A stretch of DNA of 64,000 nt. It comes from Psococerastis gibbosa. Taxonomy: Eukaryota > Arthropoda > Insecta > Psocodea > Psocidae. Shown here one piece after another: positions 9,300-21,400 of this stretch (within the stretch, counting starts at the first letter, position 1; each line of letters opens with the position of its first letter). The stretch covers positions 11,644,151 to 11,708,150 of the forward strand of contig OZ020492.1 in NCBI GenBank assembly GCA_963971405.1, in the 5' to 3' direction. The position numbers were made by a program, and so were the translations under genes. Under the pieces are notes generated by a model. The model saw nothing but the letters and a program-made list of their open reading frames with translations. It did no database searches and had not been told where the DNA came from.

Positions 9300-10780
9300 T
9301 ACCGTTGCTATTGGTAAAGTGGTCCCAGGGCCGTAGCCAGATTTTTTGGGGGGGGGGTCCATCTGACGTCACGGGAGGTGAGGTAACCTCAATATATTTA
9401 TAACTCCATTCTATCCAGTGTAAACTGCAATTATTTGGGGGGGGGGGGGGTTAATGTGTGAATATGCATAACTCATTGTATTATCTGCGTTCTTTTTTAT
9501 CTCTTTTTTTCATGGTTTGATGTTCGGTACTTCGTCAAACAGTGCGCATTATTCAAAAAGTGGCCAGATCGTCCGAGTACCGAATAGTAGCCGAAATGTT
9601 CGTCCCAAATAATAATAATCACTTCACTCACTTTTTTCCTTGACCAGTAATATTTATTTTTTTCTTTTTCCTTGTCCAGTACTCCCTGGACAAGGAGCGT
9701 ATATTACAAAATTCAATAAGTTACATAATAATAACATCCCGCATCCCCAAGCAAGCGCTTGTTTGGGACAAAAGACTCATAAAGTGCTGCTAAACAAGGC
9801 TTCATCATATTATTTTTGTTTTTTATTTATACTTTTTGTTTTATTAACTATATTTTTTACTTTTTTATATATTTTTTTAATGTTAATAGTCTGTTTTTTA
9901 TTATTATTCCTTCCCATTGACCAACCATTTTTTTATCCCCGCTTTTAACTCACCCTAATAATACTCATCACTAATAATAATAATCTTATCTACTTACTCC
10001 GCCTTCTAATTAAATGTCGCTTGCTTAGGCAGGGCCAAACCATCCTCTTGCCTCATAACCAAATCGATTTAACGCCGAAATTTGTAAATGGGAGTGAGCT
10101 CAGGGATGAGTCACTCATTTTATGTGTAATTAAAGAATATGGTCTGGCTATAGCGGAGGTGTATGCAAATTAATGGAATTTACCATATGAAAATTAATTA
10201 TTCTACGGTTCCTAAAGCCCCCCATTTAAACCTGCATACATCAGTATCAGTTAGGGCAGGATATATCACAATGTGGAATTCTTATTGTTATATGGGATAC
10301 CTCTCGGCTATTCCATTGGCGACACGGCAATTGCATATAATTTGTTATTAAACTATTTTCCATACTACCACTCGGTTTGGAGGTTTTATAATATGAGATA
10401 AAAGTTATATTGAAGAATCAGCATAACATGAAAGCGAAAAGTATCATACATTGTTTTTTGGGACAATAATTTATATCATGTAATTTAGTAGGCTATTGAG
10501 ACTCGTATCTGTACTTGGTTAAGTCTGTTGTTTGCAGTATAGTGGAAGTATAGTAGCAATATTATTTATTTCTTTTTAAGTTGGGTAGATCCTCTAGGGT
10601 AGATACTTTTATTAGTTTTATTGATATCTTTCCGAGCATATCCAGTGATGATATGGCTTTCTCAGTAGCTTGAAAGACGAGGATTGACAAAAAGCGTAGA
10701 ATCAGGCTGGTTCAATCATATTAATGTACTGTACATACTTTATATAATATAACTGTCTGGCAAGCTTGGTCGAAATCGGT
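9300..10780. other. Intergenic, AT-rich
   Basis: An orphan hAT-like end (CAGGGCCGTAGCCAG) at about 9329 and G-runs near 9350 and 9440 suggest a damaged hAT MITE whose right end I could not find. Otherwise no gene or recognised repeat. Confidence 0.4.
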
Positions 10781-10844
10781 TAATATTAATTATAGAAGTT
10801 ATAATATTTCCACAAACTGTTATACAGTCCCTTCATAAGTACAA

Positions 10845-10974
10845 GTACTGTATCGACAGGTACTGTATCGAAAGGTACTGTTTCGACACGTACTGTATTG
10901 AAAGGTACTGTATCGACAGGTACTGTATCGAAAGGTACTGTATCGACAGGTACTGTATCGAAAGGTACTGTATA
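10845..10974. repeat. 15-bp minisatellite with 30-bp higher-order pattern
   Basis: About nine units of GTACTGTATCGAMAG stand head to tail. Units ending GACAG and GAAAG alternate, giving a 30-bp period, with a few point variants in units 3-5. Confidence 0.9.
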
Positions 10975-11214
10975 TGTTTTGAATTGAAAAACTATACACA
11001 AACCTTCCATGTATTAAGTCGCAGAGTGGTGGCTCTTTGGTATTGTTTTTAAATAAAGAGCCAAGACCATTTCGAGACCGAGACATCTTACTCTCCTTAA
11101 ACTCTTTAGTCTTGGTCTCGCAGTCTCGATCTCGAAATAGGTCTCGATTCTAGACCGAGACTCAGCTCTTCATTATTTCAAAATTCATGGTGAACGAGAA
11201 CAGTGAAAATTTCA

Positions 11215-11285
11215 TAAAACCATCTAAGCGTGAAAATCCGTTGAAAATTCGAAATCAAAATTTTCCACCATCACAAAACTTAATA
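11215..11285 (-). repeat. DINE-1-like 5' end fragment
   Basis: On the minus strand it reads TTTTGTGATGGTGGAAAATT, then AACGGATTTTCACG, matching the first 90 bases of the 0.85-kb family. The rest of the element is missing. Confidence 0.55.
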
Positions 11286-11887
11286 CTAATGTATGAATAA
11301 AGCAATAATTCAATTATTTTATGTTAACATGTTAACACAGATTTGTATATTCCTCAATTTAAAAGCCAGCCAGTATAGCTTTATATTTATTAATGGAGTT
11401 ACACAGTTCTACATGGCATTGATTATAAAATTTTCAGAGCATATCTTTGTCCGAATCCCTTACAGCTAACTTGCCCATTGATATCGAGAGCGTAGTAGAC
11501 GAAGAAAAGGTTGCCAGATTGAGTGTGGTTACAACAATAAGAATTTTGAAATAAAAGATGACTCAGCGGTATTTATATACATCAACATGCAGATAGGGGG
11601 AGGAATAACTGATTAGTCTCCAAAAGATTCCTCTCAACACACCTTCTACGTGAGAAGGACTGGAAATATACCTGATAAAGAGTAACGTCCACATGGTCAT
11701 AAAGCTCCGACCGGTTAACCAGCAGATTCCAAATTTTTATATATTAAGTGTGCATTGGAGATACGTCTGATATTGTGAGTGTGGCCGGGTGATTGAGTGA
11801 GTGCATGAGTTAGAATGTCAATATTACTTACAATCTGGTATCACACTATTTTAAGCAGTTAATTGTAAGAGAGGCTTGACCCTTATA

Positions 11888-12154
11888 TTTAATACCCAAA
11901 TAATCTTTAAGAAAATAACTTTGTCTAAGAAACCCACTTGTGTTAGTATAAAACCCTGAGCGCTTTCGGAAAGAACTGCCATCTATACAGAGGGAAACCC
12001 ACTAGCACAGTTACACGCAGATAAGGTGTAACTGTGCTAGTGGGTTTCCCTCTGTATAGATGGCAGTTCTTGCCGAAAGCGCTCAGGGTTTTATACTAAC
12101 ACAAGTGGGTTTCTTAGACAAAGTTATTTTCTTAACGATTATTTGGGTTTTACT
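11888..12154. repeat. Long palindrome (foldback/MITE), copy 1
   Basis: Arms of about 129 bases surround a 9-base spacer centred on 12021. Inner arms include GTTACAC/GTGTAAC and a shared AAACCCACTAGCACAG; outer arms share GTGGGTTTCTTAGACAAAG. The outer right arm continues to about 12200 without a left partner. The same outer arm sequence forms the palindrome at 29527-29777. Confidence 0.85.
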
Positions 12155-12329
12155 AATTCGGGTTGTTACAACAAGTTTTTCTAAAACTAAAAGTTTTTAT
12201 TATTTTTTGTTTTGTATATTCACTGCCAACATTGTTTTTGTTGTTTTTTCATTAACGACTATTTTTATTATTATTATTATTATAATTGATTATAGGCTAA
12301 TAATAATAATAAAAATTCTTTATTTCCAA

Positions 12330-13130
12330 TAAATACAAATATACATCAAAATGTAATTAGGGCTCCCATGCCTTCTCATATTTATAAATATGTATTCCTT
12401 CGGCGCACGGGTGTAATGGCCGAAGAAGAAGAAGAAGAAATTCTTAAAGATAGACGTACGCAACAGGTAACTAGCGATAACTGACTAGTATGGATACGAA
12501 TTTAAATAATTATACCATTAAAAAGAAAGAAAGAAAAAAATTGCCTTTCTTTTGTATTGTGTATTCATGTAATTATGAGTAGAGTAGTTCAAACGGTAAC
12601 ATGTGCAATTTGTGAACATGTTATGATCGCATATGGGCTGCTAAAGCCCAGCGATAATTATATTTTTTTACATGTTTATTGTACTGCACTATTTATTTAT
12701 GAATTTTTGAATTATCTTATATTAATAATTATGAGACAGAAAAAAATTTAATCTGAAATGTAGAAGGGTCAAAACTATATAGTAAGGAGAACCCCTCTGG
12801 GCCGGTTTGAAAGATAAAAGGCATTATTACCATGAATGAATGAGGCGAAACAATGGTGCAAGGGTACACGGTATTTGCAGCCATTGTATTGTAATTAAAA
12901 CACTTCTCCATTCCCATAAGCTGCTATGACTAAGCACTGTCGTGTAGCTATACAACATCATGTATCTGGATTTATAGTCTATTGATAAATCAGTGAAACA
13001 ATTTATTTATATTGCTTACTGGCCCTACCCCGCTGCGCTGTGGTAAATAATAAACCTGCTGGGTACTGCACATTTTTTAATGTTTATTTACCTCGTGAGG
13101 TTACAACATTTCGGCCTCTTTAATTTATGT
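12330..13130. other. Intergenic; LINE/SINE tail fragments
   Basis: A GAAGAAGAAGAAGAAGAA run at 12421-12438 preceded by GGTGTAATGGCC may be a LINE 3' end, and an AAAGAAAG...TTGCCTTTC motif near 12525-12550 resembles the LINE tail family. No coding region is convincing. Confidence 0.35.
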
Positions 13131-13134
13131 AATT

Positions 13135-13410
13135 GCAATTTTGGAAGGGTTTTTTATGGACCCAGGCCTACTTATAGTGGCCCTTAGGTCCCTTGTCCAA
13201 TGCCTACGACCCCATGGATTTCGGGCATTGCTTGTGTTGTTTTCGTATGCATTTTTGGCCATTGGCAAACTGGTATACGTTCTTGATCACTCTATGTCAA
13301 CCTACACCGGCTACAAGCGATAATGGACAGGCTGAGACAAGCTTACTATTGACGCAATGAAAGAGGCGAAGGCATGACTAAACCATGTACAAGTACGAGT
13401 CTTCGGTCTC
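13135..13410 (+). repeat. Dispersed repeat D, copy 1
   Basis: The family contains ATGGACCCAGGCCT, TGTCCAATGCC, CGACCCCATGGATTTCGG, GCCATTGGCAAACTGGTATA, CAACCTACACCGGCTACAAG and AGCTTACYATTGACG in that order. Other copies lie at 17562, 19971, 50865, 55605 and 61685. Origin unknown. Confidence 0.8.
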
Positions 13411-13438
13411 TTTAATCTCCTACCTTTTCCCATCAAGG

Positions 13439-13630
13439 ATTCAATTCAATTTTGCCTCCAATTTAGGGGGGGGGGGGGTTCAGCGGGCAGATTCAGTGGA
13501 TTATAACATTAAAAAACATTATTATTTTTAATTCCCACTGTAAACCCATATTATCTAGTGTATGTTCATTTAATTTGGGGGGGGCAGACTCCCTGACCCC
13601 CCCCCCCTAAAATCCGCCCTTGATTCAATT
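13439..13630. mobile_element. hAT-like MITE with 8-bp TSD, G/C-tract family, copy 1
   Basis: ATTCAATT is repeated at 13439-13446 and 13623-13630. The right end is TAAAATCCGCCCTTG; the left end is CAATTTTGCCTCC, which compared with the copy at 31344 has lost GGGCGGA. The element (13447-13622) carries G and C tracts near its ends. Confidence 0.85.
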
Positions 13631-14830
13631 AGAGTTGTATATAGGAGAGGTGGGACATTCCCACCAAAATATTTTTTTTAATTTTTGGGGCCCCGTTATG
13701 GAAAAGACGTAGTAGCAGGCACCCCCAGGATTCAAAGAATAATTTGGGCTGGCTCGAATGGCTCATTTCTCTTTATTTTGAGCTCTAGGTGCATTTTTTT
13801 TCTTTCCTATTTATGCGTGAGTATAAGTAAAGCTCTGTAATGGCGGACATTTTCGATTTTTTTGTATTTAGTCATTATTAATGTGAACCAAACCCACTAG
13901 ATAGCGACTAAATTACACCATTCACAATTGTGAAAACTTTTAAATCCTTCGAAAAATGTAAAGATATAGCTTTCTACATAGGTAGTCTAATTGAGCAGAG
14001 GTGGTAGAGGTTTAAAAATTATATTATTATATTAAATTATATGTTTTATAAAATAATAAAATAACAAAGCAATAGTTCCTCCAGTTTACATCGCTTAAGA
14101 TGAAGAAAGTATATTAAATGTTTCACCTACAAATTTTTACAATCAAAACCAGAGCCGTAGGTTTCACATGCTGTGACTAATGAGGGTCTGTAAGTTATCT
14201 TTCCACCCTTATAATTTAGTATTTATTTTTTCTTTTAATTGAATGAAAACTTTATGAAAAATGTCAAAAAGTTAACACTCCAAAAACGTGGTCCAACTTC
14301 AATGTCCCAGGGTTGTAGTAATTGGATATGAGTCAGAAAATACCTAATTGCCATTGAAAAAAATCACACTACATGAATTAATAGATGGGACTTCAAGTAA
14401 GTACAGACTGTTAGAACACTGCTCGTATTACCTCGCTCTGTAATTGTATTAAAAAATTATCCAACGAACAAATATATGTAACTTTTAGGGTTAATTATTT
14501 TTACAAAAAGGGTTAATTTTAATATCTTATTCGCCATTGGGACCGCCTACCATTGGAGCTTAGGGCAGCTAGTTCACTCACTAGCTATAAGAAAATAATT
14601 AAAGAATATGTCTTAGATAACACTTGAGACTCTCTCCGGTCCTGTAATGGTGATCACATTGGAACCCCCCCCCCCCCCCCCTCGTATATATTGTATCCTT
14701 CTTTTTTCCACTTTTCCTCACTTGTTTCTTCTCTATTTATTGATCAATAATACAATATTTTTGTTTTCTAGGGTTAGCATGAAAACAAGACTTTATTGTC
14801 TTATTATTCGCTTTTTGCTTCTTTTTCAAT
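13631..14830. other. Intergenic; nothing recognised
   Basis: AT-rich, with a C18 run near 14666 and a (TTTCA)n patch at 14838-14860. No supported gene. Confidence 0.45.
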
Positions 14831-15328
14831 AAAGTCGTTTTCATTTCATTTCATTTCATCTTATGGTAAGCCATTATTATGGTTACTTATGGGAAAGGCA
14901 ATGTTTGAGTGCTTAAATAATGACGCAGGTGGGTTTGCTGTCCTTTTTATCGGTGCATTCCAAAAATATTTCTCCGCGTTGCTAATAAAAAATTTAGAAC
15001 CCAATACTATATGTTGAAAGGTGGTGTTATGAAATAAAGTAGCAAAGTGATGCGATACATGCCCAGGTATCCAGCCGTTACCTTCATGTCGATAGCAGTT
15101 GTCTTTCAATTCAAACGAGTTATCAACTCATAAAATCTAAAAAGTGCGTTATTTATGTCTGATTTGTCTGTTTGTGTTCACATCCCGCCATCTTGTACCA
15201 TCGTACATCACTATTCAAATTTACAATTGATTCATTGCAAACTTTATCATTCAAAAATATTCTCATAATATATACGACATCAACCTCGACTTTTGCCGAA
15301 TGCCAGGCAACGGACGAATTAGTTTGTT

Positions 15329-15719
15329 TTAGGTGCCCATTCCATTGACCGGCTAGGGCTATTTCCAACAACGGTGACGTGGTAGCAGACATTCAAGACT
15401 TAGGTGGCGTTTCCACCGACCTCGCATTGCAGAATTGACGGAAATGTTTATTTTCCTCTATGCAATAGTTAAAATTGATCAATGATCATACAGTAAAATC
15501 ACAAACAAAAAAAACTAAAATTAAAAAATGGCGTCATGGGATGTGTTAAGTACAAACATTTTAATAGATTTCTATAAAAAGAAAAATTCTAATTTCCGTC
15601 AATGTCATTTGCATTCTGCAATGCGAGATCGGTGGAAACGCCACCTAAGTCTTGAATGTCTGCTACCACGTCACCGTTGTTGGAAATAGCCCTAGCCGGT
15701 CAATGGAATGGGCGCCTTA
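15329..15719. mobile_element. Harbinger-like MITE, copy 1 (TTA TSD)
   Basis: The 385-bp element at 15332-15716 begins GGTGCCCATTCCA and ends TGGAATGGGCGCC, flanked by TTA on both sides. Inverted repeats of more than 100 bases include GGTGACGTGGTAGCAGACAT. A TWA target with GGC-type ends fits PIF/Harbinger MITEs. Confidence 0.88.
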
Positions 15720-15976
15720 CCACGTTCTACCCTGTCAAAATAACTGACAACCGAAAGGAAATTGTTTACCGTAAGATAAAATCCCCGGGTTAAACGTAAT
15801 TGGCAATTATCCATGAAAATCCAGCATTTATACAATAAACTTGAGATTTGGCAGCATGCTTCGCTTACTTGGCGGGTATAAAACTTACACAATGGTCTAA
15901 ATGAGATTTTCCACTTGGAATATTAATAGTTGTTTACAGTTGTTTATATTAACCAACCAAATAAGTTTTGGCTCTG

Positions 15977-16875
15977 TTGCTTTCCAATTTATACGTAGTA
16001 TAAGAACAGCTTTGTGATGGTCGAATTTGTCGATTCCGAGATTTCAACGGATTTACACGTTTTGAGGTCCCAGGAACCTAAAAAAGTGGTTTTATCGAAA
16101 TGTCTGTCTGTCGCTCTGTCTGTCTGCCTGTATGTCTGTCTGTATGTCTGTCTGTCTGTCTTTTCATCGATTTCCGGGCCAACTACTCGGCCGATTTTGA
16201 TGAAATTTTGCATGTAGGTTCACAAAAATCATACCTCGAGTTTATTTTTTTATTGTGGGCTAATTTGGGGGGGCTTTATTCTCAAAAAACTAAAAAAAAA
16301 AGTCTAAAAAAATTATTTCTCAAAAACAGCTCCAACGATTTCTTTTAAATTCACAAGTATTGTAGTCGTTATTAATGTTAACAAAATGGGGGGGGGGGGT
16401 CACTTGCCCCTTGATAGTTTGCTTCTGGGGGTAAGAAAATAAAAATAACTCAATTTTTATGGAAAATGACTAAAAAATAATGTTTCTGCGGAACCTTTCT
16501 ATCGATGATTTCTACCTTCAGGTAAGTTTTAGGATATCAAAAACGGATAGGTTGCATTCCCAAAAAAATATTTGCTTCTGTGCAAAAAATTATTTTTTGA
16601 GAAATTATGGAAAATTCGCGTTCCAATACATTACGTGCCATGGGCCATTGTTACTACTGTTACAATGTGTTGGTCTGTTCGTTCCAGAATATGCAATGGA
16701 GTTTTAAGGGGTTTTTAATATATTGCGGTGAACCCCCCCCCCCCCCCCCCCCCTCGAGGGATCTGAAATTTAACCACGGGGAAATTATTTGCTATGAAAT
16801 TACGCATGTCTATATCTACTAATTAATAAATTACTAAATTGGAAAGCATGTTTGAGTAAACTCGGACCGGCTCTT
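15977..16875 (+). mobile_element. DINE-1-like (HINE) element, copy A
   Basis: It begins TTGCTTTCCAATTTATACG. A (CTGT)n tract lies at about 16101-16160, then the conserved block GGCCGATTTTGATGAAAT. It ends with the inverted terminal motif AAATTGGAAAGCA and a 3' hairpin (TTTGAGTAAACTCGGAC) before CGGCTCTT. A G10 run and a C20 run are internal. The translated SVCLSVCLS ORFs are microsatellite artefacts. Confidence 0.8.
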
Positions 16876-17561
16876 TTTTGTTTGCGCATCTTCGGGGAGG
16901 GGGGTTCGGAGGACCCCTGGATCCCCCCGCCCCTGAATACGGCCTTGAAAAAAGAAAAAAAGAAAAAAGCAGCTACCAAACAATTGGCAGAAACAATCAA
17001 TCATTCCCTTTAAATGGTCAGCTGTGAGTACCTACCTAGGTATACCTATATAGCATCAATAAAATTCAGACTTTGATACATAACAGCGTCTATAATAGTC
17101 TATTCTCTAGAATTGTCCAGTTAAACGATTCAGGGTACTATTGTATGGAGCGACTAGAGTATCTGAAAAGTGTTATAGAGTCTCGTTTATAGCTCTATAA
17201 ATAATCATTAGCCTCGTATTTACACGGCCTATTAACATATTTGATATAAACATTGCATACGGAGTTATTCCATTGGCCGTCGGATCTAAAACCTATATGA
17301 TTTGATGGAAAATTTAATATGCAGATACCTTACGCTGTTTTATATATAGTGCAGACACATTAGTTTGGCTTATTTTTGAATTATGTATTGTATTTTGTAA
17401 TAATTTTATTTTTTTGAATGAGTCACGCTTTAGTGAATAAATAAGTGATGATTTATTTTCCACAATGTTTTAAGTTATAATGTCGTACATTATTCAACAC
17501 AAATCCGAAAACATCTGTACTGGGATATAATTATCATATTTCATAACATACACGAAAAAAA
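16876..17561. other. Intergenic; nothing recognised
   Basis: AT-rich unique sequence with G and C runs at 16897-16930 and no supported ORF. Confidence 0.45.
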
Positions 17562-17800
17562 AATGATACTGAGGCATTGCGTCAATGGTAAGCTTGTCTC
17601 AGCTTGTCCATTATCGCTGGTAGCCGGTGTAGGTTAACATCAAGGACATATACCAGTTTCCCAATGGCCAAAATTTCATACAGACACAATACAAAAATGT
17701 CCGAAATCCATGGGGTCGTTGGCATTGGACAAGGGACCAATATAAGCAGGCCTGGGTCCATGAAAGGTCATTAAAAAAAATTACAACAATTTTACAACTC
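17562..17800 (-). repeat. Dispersed repeat D, copy 2
   Basis: Reverse of copy 1: GTCAATGGTAAGCTTGTCTC, then CACCTACACCGG as its complement, then TGGGGTCGTTGGCATTGGAC and GGCCTGGGTCCAT. Confidence 0.8.
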
Positions 17801-18309
17801 GCCTCGTAAATATGAGTCGTTTATTACCATTATTATTACTATAAAGTCATGTTTATTAAACACTATCTTATCAACGCAGCTGCAAGTTTAATAAACACAA
17901 CAAAGCAAGTCCAAATAGTTGTGCATTGGGTCACAGAAATAGAAATTATCTAGGTAGGGATGGGGAATGACAAAATGAATTTCTATAACTGATTTGAAAC
18001 GTCAAAAATGATTAGTTTTAAAAAATGTTTGAGACATCTACTAGTCGTGGTAACAATAATGGTTGAGAGCTTATCCACATCGAGTTAGCGTCATGCAGAG
18101 AGGCATTAAGATGGCTCTGCTGATACCCAGATGAAGGGTTTTGGCTTCTGGTTTTTGAGACTATACGGTCAGGTAGCCTGACTTAACCCTACCGTATATA
18201 CTTTCTACTGAAGTTAAATGAATGAGTGTGGATTATATGAAATCCCAACTAAAATACATCGTCAAGTTCCCGTTTCAAAATTCAAAATTGTAAGATAAAT
18301 AAAGCGCCT

Positions 18310-18540
18310 AGAGACCAAGTAAAGTAAAAAGTAAAAAGTAAGCATCTAAGATTATTGCGGCTACAGTTTTTAACTCAATATTATTCTGGAACACCTGCTG
18401 GGGTAACCTCTCTCGCCATAAAATTTCTAATGTCAACCCCCCTCTTCGGAACACTCTGTGAAGGGTTGGGTTTGGCGCGATAACAACATGAGCGCGGAAG
18501 CCCAAAATGGGCAGAGCGCCTAGCATTAAAAAAAAAAAAA
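18310..18540 (-). pseudogene. Possible LINE 3' fragment with (ACTTT)n tail
   Basis: A 72-codon frame on the minus strand (ending ...ELKTVAAIILDAYFLLFTL) runs into ACTTTTTACTTTTTACTTTACTT. This tail is like those of the LINE fragments at 27385 and 51660. No diagnostic motif is present, so LINE origin is only suggested. Confidence 0.35.
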
Positions 18541-19735
18541 AAAACTCAATTGAAAATGTGAGAGTACCACTTTTCTATGAATTCTGCTATTGTCAAAATG
18601 ACAGATCCAGAGGTTCCTGTTGGGTTCTAGGATAAAGAGCTGCTAGAGTACCAGCATGGTGCACTTAACTACAAAACGCAAAAACTGTCACTTCTAACTT
18701 GTCGTTACGATTTGCAGAAATTTATGCCGGCCGGCATCAATCATCCAATCCTATTCCAATTCAAATTAATCGCTACAATGACCTGTTCACACGCAACGAT
18801 CTATCGTAACGATTAGATCGTCACGACAAATTGCTAGCATTTATCGTAGCGTGTAAACCCGGCTTTACTATTGCTTGCCATCTAGATTGCCCCACCGATT
18901 CGGTTAAGCGAACTCCCTATGAGTTCCTTCCCCCCCTCTCTGTTGCATTGGGAAACAAAATACACAGCAACCGATGGCTTTATTTTATTTTTTAGCCACC
19001 GGCCTTTTCATCTGTCTTTTAACTTTTAACTTCTTCCTGCATACCACCACCTACCTTCACATAACTATAGGGTGGATTTTAATATGCGTTATAGCATACT
19101 TTATGTACTCATTACCGGATATTCTGCACTATAAGAAAAGTCTGATTCTACAAACTTTCATGTAAACTCCCAGCGCACATCATACAAACGCGGCAGAAGT
19201 ACTATTTGGCTGGGGGGGGGGGGGGGAAGGAGAGGTGGTTATCGGGGCTGAGTAGTAAGGGGGTTGATCTATGTACTTAGGTAGCTTTGACTTATACTAG
19301 ACAAATAGGCCTATGTGCATTAAAAAGTTATTATGGGTATGTACCTAAAAGAAAAATTTAGTCAATTCTCAATACAATAGGCTTGTATTTTTGAATTTTC
19401 GGTCGTTGGCTGGGGGGGGGGGGCATTTGCCCCAGGAGATTTTGACCATCATTGGCCTCATAACGTCTTATAGTTCCGTGTTACGAAATATAATGCTCTG
19501 TAGCGATATTATTGTTTAATTTTTCCCTATTTTGACGCAATTTGTGGCTAATTTCTTACTCAATTTTTTTTTTAAAATGAGGTTCATAGCATATTTTTGC
19601 CGTTCTCTTTTTCAATTTGTAAATGATATCGTTCAAGGTTTTGTGTGACCGGTAACTGGTAAGTGTTCTAGGAAAAGCGAAACTGCTGTTTGTGCAAGTT
19701 AATTTATGTGGCGGGACTAACTTACCCCTACAGAG
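18541..19735. other. Intergenic; nothing firmly recognised
   Basis: At 18783-18860 ACGATCTATCGTAACGATTA lies in a dyad-rich stretch that may be MITE debris. G-runs occur at 19212-19225 and 19412-19423. The 63-codon hydrophobic ORF at 18974-19165 has no recognisable family. Confidence 0.4.
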
Positions 19736-19737
19736 GC

Positions 19738-19800
19738 ATAGAAAGAAAGAAAATTGTCTTTATTTTCCATGTAGGCAATTAAACAATTAACCCATCATAA
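19738..19800 (-). repeat. LINE 3' tail fragment
   Basis: GAAAGAAAGAAAATTGTCTTTATTTTCCATG at the + strand is the reverse of the AATAAAGACAAT-(TTTC)n LINE end seen at 8870. Similar fragments lie near 33668 and 42775. Confidence 0.55.
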
Positions 19801-20128
19801 GAAATTATCCCATTCGGAATACATTACTAGACTATAACGTTTACACACATTACTTACCAATTACTTAATGTTAAATGTGTTAAATGTGAATTTCAAGAAT
19901 CCACCCTTAGTTAATTAATAAAAAAAATTAAATACAGGCAGATAATGGATTAACTTTAATTTACTTGCTTGCTCAATACCAATTGCCAACGACCCCAATG
20001 GTTTTTCGGACATTATTTCATTTATATGGTATGTATATATACATTATATTACATGAGTTTTCGTGTGAACTTGAACTTGTCATTTCATATGTCAAATACA
20101 CTTCGGGTCGGGAAATTACCTTATATTA

Positions 20129-20982
20129 TTGCTTTCCAATTTATGAGTAGTATAAGGAAAGCTTTGTGATGGTCGAAATTTTCGATTCCGAGATTTCAAC
20201 GGATTTACACGTTTTCAGGTCCCAGGAACCCAAAAAAGTGGTTTTAACGAAATGTCTGTCTGTCTGTCTGTGCATCGATTTCCGGGCAAACTACTCGGTC
20301 GATATTGATGAAATTTAACATATATAGGTATACAAAAATCATACCTCGGGACCATTTTTTTTATTTTGGGCCAATTCAATTAGGGCGGTTTTATTCTCAA
20401 AAAACTCCAAAAAAACGTCTAAAAAAATTATTTCTCAAAAACGGCTCGAACGATATCTTTTAAATTCTCATATATTGTAGTTGTTATTAATGTTGATAAA
20501 ATGCGTGGGTTCACTTGCCCCTTGATAGTTTGCTTCTGGGGGTAAAAAAATAAAAATAACTAAATTTTAATGAAAAATGACTAAAAAATAATTTTTCTGC
20601 TAAACCTTTCTATCGATGATTTCTACCTTCAGGCATGTTTTAGGTGTTAAATTGAGTAACGAAACCGGATAGGTTTCTTTCTCAACAAATATTTTGTTTT
20701 TCACAAAAAAATTATTTTTTGAAAAAATGATAGAAAATTCGCGCTCAAATGCATTGCGTGCCCTGCCATTATTGCTGTGTGATAATTAATGTGTTTGTCT
20801 AACCTATCTACAATTTATCTCACTTCCAGTGACGTCAGGTGGACAACCCCCCCCCCCCCCCCCCCCAGAGATATCGGAAATTTAACCACTGGAAAATTAT
20901 TTACCATGAAATTACTCATTTTCTCTATCTACTAATGTTAATAAATTGGAAAGCATGTTCGAGTAAACTCGGGCCGGTTCTT
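20129..20982 (+). mobile_element. DINE-1-like (HINE) element, copy B
   Basis: Starts TTGCTTTCCAATTTATGAG. It has a short CTGT tract at about 20254-20270, the GATATTGATGAAATT block, a C20 run near 20848, ATAAATTGGAAAGCATG near the right end, then the hairpin TTCGAGTAAACTCGGGCC and GGTTCTT. All family landmarks are present. Confidence 0.85.
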
Positions 20983-21150
20983 TTTAAATCTGTTCCCTCA
21001 TAGCCTACATAGAACTCAATGCAGAACTTTAGGGGCAATTTAGGTGAAAGTAAATAAGGCAGGCCTGTTGTGGCACTCATGACAATTCGTATATCGTATA
21101 GTGTGAGCAGTCAACCAAGAAGGCCGGAGGAAGGCACTCCCTGCAGGATG

Positions 21151-21400
21151 CTCTCACTCCAATCACCTCCTACCCTGCTAGCCATGGAACCAATAAAACA
21201 CTCAGCAGCGACAAACACGTGAAAATATACCAGACAAAAAGCCATTCGCAGAGCTGGTATTGTTGAAACACGTCACTCTCACTCCAATCACCTCCTACCC
21301 TGCTAGTCATGGAACCAATAAAACACTCAGCAGCGACAAACACGTGAAAATATACCAGACAAAAAGCCATTCGCGGGGCTGGTATTGTAGAAACACGTCA
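21151..21400. repeat. 125-bp tandem duplication
   Basis: Two adjacent units starting CTCTCACTCCAATCACCTCC, at 21151 and 21276, differ at only a few bases. A C20 run follows near 21425. Confidence 0.92.

Noticed and set aside
10786-11086. Repetitive ORFs with YSTCRYSTF / TVPVDTVPFD units
   Set aside because: They come from the 15-bp minisatellite, which is open in several frames because its unit length is a multiple of three.
12060-12332. Hydrophobic 90-codon ORF (and similar 29670-29891)
   Set aside because: Both start inside the arms of long palindromes and repeat the same arm translation; the rest is T-rich low-complexity sequence.
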